This document shows positions 30,763 through 37,832 of a DNA stretch of 42,712 bases, piece after piece. The stretch comes from an uncultured Bacteroidota bacterium (GTDB lineage Bacteria > Bacteroidota > Bacteroidia > Chitinophagales > Chitinophagaceae). The DNA lies in the NCBI GenBank assembly GCA_903910765.1, contig CAIWBA010000291.1:211492-254203 (forward strand), read 5' to 3'. The notes under the pieces are model-generated. The model had not been told where the DNA came from. It saw only the letters and a list, made by a program, of their open reading frames with translations, and searched no databases. Numbering within the stretch: the stretch's first letter is position 1; every line of letters starts with the position of its first letter. Both the position numbers and the translations under genes were made by a program.

Positions 30763-30772
30763 GATAAATAAC
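30763..30772 (+). promoter_or_regulatory. Putative late promoter GATAAATAAC
   Basis: GATAAATAAC lies 15 nt before the ATG of the 689-aa structural gene, at the beginning of a plus-strand block where a new promoter is needed after the opposite-strand gene. The identical decamer occurs at 37794-37803, and a one-base variant at 1949-1958 on the minus strand. It resembles the T4 late core TATAAATA. Confidence 0.55.
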
Positions 30773-30787
30773 AAAAAGACCAAATCA

Positions 30788-32857
30788 ATGCAAGTAGTTG
30801 TCTACAAGATCATTCCAGAGCCAGATAAGAACACGGTCACGTACAGTAAAAATTATAGAATTTTTTCTGCGGCTGAACCTTTACCTGGGGCTGTTAAAAT
30901 TGTAGGATTTGGTGAATCAGTTGACCTAGGCTCTGCATTACCTCAAAATATTATCAGAAAGTTTAGATATTCATTTGATATGGGCAATTGGTCATTATGG
31001 TATGACCTAGATCCTGAAAATTTAACAAATATTGAAGATTTACTATTTAATGAAGCTGATGTATTCTTTGAAGTTAAGTATGAATATGATGATACTACGT
31101 ATGACTCACTAACTACTCCGTTAACCGTTAATTTTATAAAATTTAATATTAAAAGTACACATATTTCTGAATCTTTATATACTCCAACTGTTTATTGTTC
31201 TTCTGAGCGTTGTCCAGCCGTTATTGCTGAGAGAGAAGCATCATTTAAACCATATGAAGTTGGAACAGCTATCGGAATTGCCAAAGAATTAAGTTATCAA
31301 ACCAATAAAATATTTGGACATGAAGTTGTCTATTTTAAAACTGAACCTGACCGACCTGCTGGAGATTTTATATTTAAAGAATGGACACTATTTGAAACAG
31401 TTGACCGAAAATGTGCAAAGGTAGTTGTACCAAATAATACCTTTCCAGATAACAAACCTCAGTTTACTGAATTTGGTATTGATTTTGAAGTTCCATTTGA
31501 AATTCATATGGATCATATTTATTTTCAGTCAATATTTGGACCGGGTACTCAACCTCGTAAAAGAGACTATATGTACTTTCCATTAACTAACCGTATGTAT
31601 GAAATTCAAGGTTCATATCTATACCGCGGATTTATGATGGAGCCGCTCTATTGGAAAATACAATTAACTAAATTCCATCCAAATATTGATATGTTAATGA
31701 AGGTTGGTGATCGTAAATTCCTAGATAATATTATCTTGACTAGCGATGAACTATTTGGAAAACAGGCAGAGGTTCAGAAAAAAGATGCTCTTGATAAAAA
31801 ACAATATAAAACTATTTCCAATAAGTTTGATGAAACTCGTAGATCATTACATCCTGACCTAAATAACCGAATTTTAGATCACACATTTAACTATTCTCCA
31901 TTAATTGAATACTACTATGATATGTCTAGTGTAAAACAGGTAATTGCAAATTATGCAGTTACTTCAAATGGAACTCCTGAAGATCAATACCTAACTCAAG
32001 CTGCTCCATATATAATTTATGCATATGAAGGAAGTAATATATTTGGTAAATGGGAGGCTCGCCAACTAAATACTGGAGATACAAGTATTGGAACTGGTGG
32101 ACAAACTTCAATTAAGATGAATGGTCCAAAAGATTCATACAATCCAGCTCTTGGAAAATATGTAGTAGTTGAAGGTTATAAAACTCTTGCTCTAAATCCA
32201 GCAAAGCGGTCAGATCTTACACTTACCTCAACTGGGGTTATTCAATTTAAACAGTCAGAACATGCAGTAGTTTATAAAGCATTTGCCTCAACTGTTAATA
32301 CTCCAAATATGACATTGAGTGCCTTAGTTAAATTTAATAAGGGCACTCAGGATATCAGAATATTAGATGGATATGATAATTTATTAGGTGCAGGTTTACG
32401 TGTATCCTGTTCACTAGTAGATATTGATGGAATACATGTAAATTCAATCTTCTATGTGCAGATTAATGATACTGCTTATCCATTTAGTGTAGGAGAATTA
32501 GAATATGATAAATGGTATTCGTTAATTGTTCCAGTATCATCTCAATATGGACAACTTCAACTTAATCTATATTCATTTGGACAAGATCCAGCAAATATTA
32601 AAAACTATAATAGTTTAGTTAATGTATATTCAGGTTCTGCAACTCCTGGAAACTTTACATTTGTAACTGAACAAAATTGGGCTCTACCTTCTGCTAATTA
32701 TTCAATTGCAAATATCCGACTATTTAATACAATGGTTCAGCCAGAAGATCATGAATTTATAGTAAGTCAACTATTCATAAGAGATGAATCTCTTCTTGAA
32801 TTAATAGATAATGCCCGACCTAGATTAAATGTACCATTCATTGCAATAAATAGCTAA
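30788..32857 (+). CDS. Virion structural protein with C-terminal lectin-like beta domain (689 aa)
   Basis: Residues about 175-285 hold a segment that looks conserved in large myoviruses: FGHEVVYFKTEPDRPAGD, then FGIDFEVPFEIHMDHIYF, then DYMYFPLTNRMYEIQGSYLY. The C-terminal 210 residues (about 478-640) are beta-sandwich-like (NMTLSALVKFNKG, LEYDKWYSLIVPVSSQYGQ), in the style of LamG/concanavalin-like carbohydrate-binding domains. This suggests a baseplate or tail protein with a glycan-facing module. ATG start, 15 nt after GATAAATAAC. The next gene begins 7 nt after the stop. No exact T4 counterpart can be named from the sequence. Confidence 0.72.
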   Translation: MQVVVYKIIPEPDKNTVTYSKNYRIFSAAEPLPGAVKIVGFGESVDLGSALPQNIIRKFRYSFDMGNWSLWYDLDPENLTNIEDLLFNEADVFFEVKYEYDDTTYDSLTTPLTVNFIKFNIKSTHISESLYTPTVYCSSERCPAVIAEREASFKPYEVGTAIGIAKELSYQTNKIFGHEVVYFKTEPDRPAGDFIFKEWTLFETVDRKCAKVVVPNNTFPDNKPQFTEFGIDFEVPFEIHMDHIYFQSIFGPGTQPRKRDYMYFPLTNRMYEIQGSYLYRGFMMEPLYWKIQLTKFHPNIDMLMKVGDRKFLDNIILTSDELFGKQAEVQKKDALDKKQYKTISNKFDETRRSLHPDLNNRILDHTFNYSPLIEYYYDMSSVKQVIANYAVTSNGTPEDQYLTQAAPYIIYAYEGSNIFGKWEARQLNTGDTSIGTGGQTSIKMNGPKDSYNPALGKYVVVEGYKTLALNPAKRSDLTLTSTGVIQFKQSEHAVVYKAFASTVNTPNMTLSALVKFNKGTQDIRILDGYDNLLGAGLRVSCSLVDIDGIHVNSIFYVQINDTAYPFSVGELEYDKWYSLIVPVSSQYGQLQLNLYSFGQDPANIKNYNSLVNVYSGSATPGNFTFVTEQNWALPSANYSIANIRLFNTMVQPEDHEFIVSQLFIRDESLLELIDNARPRLNVPFIAINS

Positions 32858-32864
32858 CAAATAT

Positions 32865-34217
32865 ATGTATAAAGATTTAACAAAAAGCCCACTATTCGAT
32901 AACGTAAAATTAGGATTTGAATTTGAATTCTTTTCTCCAATTTCTCGTTCACAATTAGCTGAGAACTTAACCTCAATTTTAGGAAAAAACGTGGTTAGTA
33001 CAAATGAATATGGTTCTGATATTCCAGTAAGCTATGATACTTTTAAAATTGAACCTGATTTTTCAGGTGGATTTAAAATGAATGAATTAGTTACCGGAGT
33101 ATTACCGTATAGTGAGGCAATCCATGTACTATATAAAGTCTTAAATTTCATTGATGAAAATGGATTTACTACTGAACGAACAGGATTACATATCAATATT
33201 TCATTAAATGAATTTGATCTTGGGCTAAATGAACGTCTTCAAAACTTAAATGTATTCAAATATATCTTAGGACTAGATGAGGCAAAGATTTTTGAATTAT
33301 GGCCATCTGCTAAGTCAAGAATTCAAAAAATTTATAAGAATTCAGTTAGTAATATTTACCCTAAAAATAAATTTTTGGCAGAAACTTCATTAACCTATTC
33401 AAAACCAAATAGTCCACTTGACTTTTCATATCCACATTCAAAATATTTTGGACTAAACTTTGATAAATTAAGTCAAGGTTATCTAGAGGTTAGATATGCA
33501 GGTGGTGTTGATTATCAATTAAAAAGATCAAGTGCAACTGAGTTAATAAACTATATTTCTGAATCTCTATATAATACTCTACAAATAAACCATTCATATT
33601 CACTTGATGAACAGAAAAAAGTTCATGATGTTATGAAGAAGCAGAGAGAAAATACGCTGGCTATTAAAACATATGAAAATTTCAAAAAGAATTTTCCAGA
33701 AATTGAATTGTATATTGACTTAAGAGATGATCCTAGAATTATTGAATCAAATTACCTAAATCTTCGTGAAAAATTATTTGACCTAATTACATTTGGTAAG
33801 ATCAAAAAGGGTCAAGTAAATTATGATACTCAAAATAAACGAGTTCAGTTAAAAGAGTCTAAACTTGAAGAAGGTTTTGGAATCCATGATATTGACCTTA
33901 TTAACTGTAAAATTGAGGCTGAAATTTCTAACTGTACTCTATATGGATGCAAAGTTAGATCGTCTCATGTTACTGAGTGTAGAATATTAACCGGTAATGA
34001 TATTAGATATTGTCATTTAGATGAATGTCTATTTGAAAGAGGTTGTCATAACCGAATTGACTTAAGTTATATTAAGAGTTCTCCTGAAACAATTATTTAT
34101 GCTGACTTAAATGAATGTATTGTTCGATCAGGTATTATTTCATTGGATTCAAAAGTTGATAATAAAACGGAAGTTCTTTCAGGAAATTCAAAAGGCAGTA
34201 AGAGTCAAATAAAATAA
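32865..34217 (+). CDS. Predicted amidoligase (COOH-NH2 ligase, glutamine-synthetase-like fold) with beta-helix-like tail
   Basis: Residues 1-240 match the amidoligase layout: LGFEFEFF (16-23, acidic metal/ATP-binding strand), KIEPDFS (61-67), MNELVTGVLPY (72-82, acidic strand), RTGLHINISL (105-114, conserved His109), and YLEVRYAGG (206-214, Glu208 and Arg210). This family is known to form amide or isopeptide bonds on peptides and proteins using ATP. Residues 340-430 are a second module with regular Cys/Asn-containing strands (IDLINCKIEAEISNCTLYGC, CRILTGNDIRYCHLDECLFE), like a pentapeptide-type right-handed beta-helix. It sits between a structural protein and a Thr-rich fibre, so a virion protein is a likely substrate (inference). 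ATG at 32865. Confidence 0.72.
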   Translation: MYKDLTKSPLFDNVKLGFEFEFFSPISRSQLAENLTSILGKNVVSTNEYGSDIPVSYDTFKIEPDFSGGFKMNELVTGVLPYSEAIHVLYKVLNFIDENGFTTERTGLHINISLNEFDLGLNERLQNLNVFKYILGLDEAKIFELWPSAKSRIQKIYKNSVSNIYPKNKFLAETSLTYSKPNSPLDFSYPHSKYFGLNFDKLSQGYLEVRYAGGVDYQLKRSSATELINYISESLYNTLQINHSYSLDEQKKVHDVMKKQRENTLAIKTYENFKKNFPEIELYIDLRDDPRIIESNYLNLREKLFDLITFGKIKKGQVNYDTQNKRVQLKESKLEEGFGIHDIDLINCKIEAEISNCTLYGCKVRSSHVTECRILTGNDIRYCHLDECLFERGCHNRIDLSYIKSSPETIIYADLNECIVRSGIISLDSKVDNKTEVLSGNSKGSKSQIK

Positions 34218-34240
34218 TGAATAAAATTTTTTAATTAATA

Positions 34241-36769
34241 ATGGCAGTACAATTAAAAATATCAAGTATTAAATCAATAAACGGTTCAAGTTTAAATACC
34301 ATTGTTGATTTGACTAACTTTAACTTTAGCACAATCAAGTCAGCAATTGATGAATTTTTAACAACGATTAATTATTCTCAACTTAATGGGGATATTTCAG
34401 TTGATATTCAAGGAATCACTACTAATACACTTATTGTTAAGGACGGATTAACTGTATATGGAGCTCAACAAATGAATGGCACATATCCAGAGGTAATAAA
34501 CATGTATCCAACTGGTGCAATTACAGCAAAAAATGTTGTAGTTGAAGATGTACTTGAAGGCAAGCGACTTAGACTTAAATTATATGGAATACTTCCTCCT
34601 ACTGCTGTTCCTGGAGAAATTGTCTATATTACTGGACAGCCTGGTAGAATTGAAGGTTTTTACGGATACTTAAATTCAACAGGTTGGTGTCTACTTAGTT
34701 GTGGTGGAGGTGGTGATGGCCAGTGTACTGCAACTATTACGCGGTCAGTTACACCTGACACAATAACTGGAGATGGAATATTAGTATCTGATGGATTATT
34801 ACCAATGCCTTCACCAATTCCAACTACTGAATACTTATTATTTGTTAATGGACACCAAATTACGGTAGGTGATGGTGATATTACTGCAGCTGCCTATTTT
34901 AGTAAAGATGGTGGAACAACTGCAACCATTTATTCGCAAGTTGATGTAACTGATTCACTTTATTGGAATACTGTCTCTGCTGGTTATGGATTAGATAGTG
35001 GAGATACAGTTACGTTAATGTATTCAACTGTTGATACTAATTGCGCTGGTGCAAATGGCTCAACGTGTATAACAAATATAGTAACTACTGGAAATACTGA
35101 ATCCTTATTTTCTCAAGTTGGAGTTGACATTATTATGGATGACTCTGCTCCAGAAAATAATTATATTACCGTTTGTACACTACCTATTCCAACAATTGAA
35201 CCAGATGGAATTAGTTTACCAACAAATTATCTATTAACTAATTCAGTATTAGCTTTTCAAATTACAACGCCATTTATTAGTTGTGCAACAATTGGATTTG
35301 CACTACCTGATGGAATAAGTGAAATTGACTTTAACTCAGTTATAATATTCCAAGAAGTATTAGGAGTTTACACAGATGTTACTATTTTAACTGGTCCATA
35401 TGCGCCTGATTATTCAAGCCGTACCATTTATGCAAGTGCTTGTGAGTATGGATCATTTTATTTAATACCAATTTATGTAGCTCCAGTTATACCTACTACG
35501 ACTACCACAACTACTGTAGCTCCTACGACTACCACAACTACTGTAGCTCCTACGACTACTACAACAACGGTAGCTCCTACGACTACTACAACAACGGTAA
35601 CTCCTACGACTACTACAACGACCGTAGCTCCTACGACTACTACAACGACCGTAGCTCCTACGACTACTACAACTACGGCTGAACCTACGACTACTACAAC
35701 TACGGCAGCAATAACAACAACTACTACAACCGTTGCAGCTTTACCATTTATTTCAACATGGAGAACATCATCGCCTAGCGAAACTATTAATTTACCGTAT
35801 GATGCAGTTGGTACATACAGCGGAACAATCGATTGGGGAGATGGTACTATTGTTGCAAATAGTTATGCAAATAGAAGTCATACATATGCAATCGCTGGAG
35901 ATTATACAGTAACGGTCACAGGTACAACTACTGGATTTGGATTTAATAATGACCCAACTAACCGTCTTAACTTATTAACAGTTGACCAATGGGGTACTTT
36001 AATTATTTCAGATGGAGGTGTTCAATTTGGTGGATGTACGAATCTTACTCTATCTGGAGTTAGTGATATACTTGACTTAACTGGAATAACCAGTTTTAAT
36101 GGAATGTTCCAAAATTGTACCTCATTAACTACCGTTAATAATATAAATTCATGGAATGTAAGTAGTGTAACCGATATGTCAAATATGTTTGCCTTAGCAA
36201 CTTCATTTAACCAAAATATAGGTGCATGGAATGTAAGTAGTGTAACCGATATGCAAAATATGTTTAGTGGTGTAACAAACTTTAATCAAGATCTTAGTAC
36301 ATGGAATGTTGGACAAGTAACCAACATGGCATATATGTTTAAAGGTACTAAATTTAATCAAGATATTAGTTTATGGAATGTAGGTAATGTAACCAATATG
36401 AATAATATGTTTGCAAATATTACTACATTTAATCAAGATATTAGTTCATGGGACGTAAGCAAAGTAACTGATATGTCATACATGTTCCAAGCATGTACAG
36501 TATTTAACTCAGATCTAGGTTCATGGAATGTAGGTAACTTAATTAATGCAACTCAGCTATTTAGAGGATGCTCTGCATTTAATCAAGATATTGGTTTATG
36601 GAATGTTTCAAATACAACTACTATGACTGGTATGTTTATTAATGCAAATTCATTTAATCAAGACCTAAGCGGTTGGTGTGTATCATTAATAGCTTCACCT
36701 CCAACTAATTTTGCAACAGGTGCTTCATCTTGGTCATTACCTCAACCAGTTTGGGGTACTTGTCCATAA
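34241..36769 (+). CDS. Tail-fibre adhesin: Thr-rich linker, PKD domain and DUF285 repeats (842 aa)
   Basis: Domain order: an N-terminal attachment part (MAVQLKISSIKSINGSS) and beta-rich body to about residue 415; a Thr-rich linker at about 418-500, nine units of the PTTTTTTVA type; a PKD-like domain at about 503-565 (GTIDWGDGT, SHTYAIAGDYTVTVTG); then about eight 25-residue repeats at 638-830 (WNVSSVTDMSNMF, SFNQNIGAW) of the DUF285/BspA-like family found in bacterial surface proteins. This is the plan of a receptor-binding fibre: mounting domain, mucin-like stalk, adhesive tip. There is no signal peptide, as expected for a virion protein. ATG after an A/T-only leader, 23 nt after the amidoligase gene. 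The glycosyltransferase gene follows 39 nt later. Confidence 0.85.
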   Translation: MAVQLKISSIKSINGSSLNTIVDLTNFNFSTIKSAIDEFLTTINYSQLNGDISVDIQGITTNTLIVKDGLTVYGAQQMNGTYPEVINMYPTGAITAKNVVVEDVLEGKRLRLKLYGILPPTAVPGEIVYITGQPGRIEGFYGYLNSTGWCLLSCGGGGDGQCTATITRSVTPDTITGDGILVSDGLLPMPSPIPTTEYLLFVNGHQITVGDGDITAAAYFSKDGGTTATIYSQVDVTDSLYWNTVSAGYGLDSGDTVTLMYSTVDTNCAGANGSTCITNIVTTGNTESLFSQVGVDIIMDDSAPENNYITVCTLPIPTIEPDGISLPTNYLLTNSVLAFQITTPFISCATIGFALPDGISEIDFNSVIIFQEVLGVYTDVTILTGPYAPDYSSRTIYASACEYGSFYLIPIYVAPVIPTTTTTTTVAPTTTTTTVAPTTTTTTVAPTTTTTTVTPTTTTTTVAPTTTTTTVAPTTTTTTAEPTTTTTTAAITTTTTTVAALPFISTWRTSSPSETINLPYDAVGTYSGTIDWGDGTIVANSYANRSHTYAIAGDYTVTVTGTTTGFGFNNDPTNRLNLLTVDQWGTLIISDGGVQFGGCTNLTLSGVSDILDLTGITSFNGMFQNCTSLTTVNNINSWNVSSVTDMSNMFALATSFNQNIGAWNVSSVTDMQNMFSGVTNFNQDLSTWNVGQVTNMAYMFKGTKFNQDISLWNVGNVTNMNNMFANITTFNQDISSWDVSKVTDMSYMFQACTVFNSDLGSWNVGNLINATQLFRGCSAFNQDIGLWNVSNTTTMTGMFINANSFNQDLSGWCVSLIASPPTNFATGASSWSLPQPVWGTCP
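35492..35740 (+). repeat. 27-bp tandem repeats encoding PTTTTTTVA units
   Basis: Nine coding repeats: a 30-nt first unit (35492-35521), seven 27-nt units (35522-35710) and a diverged 30-nt last unit (35711-35740). Units differ mainly at synonymous third positions (for example ACC/ACT, ACG/ACA), and neighbouring copies are often identical. This suggests growth by local duplication. The copy number may vary between relatives. Confidence 0.93.
36152..36720 (+). repeat. 75-bp coding repeats (DUF285/BspA-like, about eight units)
   Basis: Units begin with Trp (WNV, WDV or WCV) every 25 residues (one unit has 24). A 29-bp stretch at 36150-36178 is exactly repeated at 36225-36253, so the first two units duplicated recently. 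Later units are more diverged. Confidence 0.88.
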
Positions 36770-36808
36770 TAGTGATAAACTCTATTAATTTATCGAGTAT
36801 AAGTTAAT

Positions 36809-37762
36809 ATGTTAACGAAGAAAACTATTTTTATATCAGCTCAACCTGACCATCAATATTTTCATTGGCAAGTTGAGGTTGTAATTCATGATTTTATAAA
36901 AAATGGAATTAATCCAAATTGGATTGAAATTCTATTTGCTTATAATGATTCACCTAGCCCAGAAGGCTTAGCTTTAGCCGAAAAATATCCAATGGTTAGA
37001 TTCTTTTTCTATAAAAAGAGAGTAACTGATAATTTTGGATATATTCCAATTCTTAGACCTGACATTCTTGAACAACACTGGATTGCCTATCCGGAATTAC
37101 GTGGAGAAACTGTATTTTACCATGATTCTGATATTATTTTTAGAAAACTTCCAGATTTTGACTCAATGCACACTGATCTGTATTGGTATGTAAGTGATAC
37201 TGTTTCTTATATTGGAGCAAACTATATTAAAAGTAAATCGCATGACCTATTTACTGACCTATGTAGCTTAGCTATGATTACTCCTGAAATGGTTGAAAAC
37301 AATCAGGCAGTTTCAGGTGGAGCTCAATATTTAATGAAAGGGGTTACCTCTGCTTTTTGGAAAGGTGTAATTGATGACTCATTAACTATGTATAAGTATA
37401 TGGCAGATCGTGAAACCTATGAACGCTCCACACTGTCTCCAGAAGAGTTAAAAACCTATAACCCTATTCAAAAATGGTGTGCAGATATGTGGGCTGTTCT
37501 TTGGGGAGGATGGAAAATGGGAGCTCAATCGGTAATTACCTCTGACCTAAGTTTTAGTTGGGGAACTTCCTCAATTGATGACTATAATAGTTGTCCAATC
37601 ATGCATAATGCTGGTGTAACTGAGGATAGAAAACCTGATCTTTTTTATAAAGCTGATTATCGAGATATAAGCCCATTTGATACGGATCTATCTAATATTA
37701 AACCTGATACTGCCTCTGCTAAATATGTAGAAGCAATTCTTTACGCAAAAGAAAGACGATAA
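36809..37762 (+). CDS. GT-A-type glycosyltransferase (317 aa)
   Basis: Probably transfers a sugar from a nucleotide-sugar donor. The N-terminus (KKTIFISAQPDHQYFHWQVE) is a Rossmann-like strand-helix start. VFYHDSDIIFRK holds the metal-binding DxD motif (Asp106-Ser-Asp108). Further elements are VSGGAQYLMKG (168-178), KWCADMWAVLWGGWK (222-236, with acidic Asp226 as possible acceptor-site residue) and CPIMHNAG (262-269, possible metal-ligand His265). No membrane anchor or signal peptide, so it acts in the cytoplasm. The layout faintly recalls protein O-glycosyltransferases of the hydroxyproline/serine type, but I cannot confirm that. It directly follows the Thr-rich fibre gene, a likely acceptor. 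The alternative is modification of host cell-surface precursors. Confidence 0.75.
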   Translation: MLTKKTIFISAQPDHQYFHWQVEVVIHDFIKNGINPNWIEILFAYNDSPSPEGLALAEKYPMVRFFFYKKRVTDNFGYIPILRPDILEQHWIAYPELRGETVFYHDSDIIFRKLPDFDSMHTDLYWYVSDTVSYIGANYIKSKSHDLFTDLCSLAMITPEMVENNQAVSGGAQYLMKGVTSAFWKGVIDDSLTMYKYMADRETYERSTLSPEELKTYNPIQKWCADMWAVLWGGWKMGAQSVITSDLSFSWGTSSIDDYNSCPIMHNAGVTEDRKPDLFYKADYRDISPFDTDLSNIKPDTASAKYVEAILYAKERR

Positions 37763-37793
37763 ATTGAACATGCCTTATCCCTTATGTTATGCT

Positions 37794-37803
37794 GATAAAT
37801 AAC
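37794..37803 (+). promoter_or_regulatory. Putative late promoter GATAAATAAC
   Basis: GATAAATAAC, identical to 30763-30772, lies in the 70-bp gap after the glycosyltransferase gene, 29 nt before the ATG of the 626-aa fibre gene. An ATG at 37817 opens only a short out-of-frame reading frame. Confidence 0.55.
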
Positions 37804-37832
37804 TGTAGGTAGAAAAATGCAAGTCCAAGATA

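Noticed and set aside
35492-35740. Possible CRISPR array
   Set aside because: The repeat is contiguous with no spacers, stays in the reading frame of the fibre gene and encodes a regular Thr-rich peptide.
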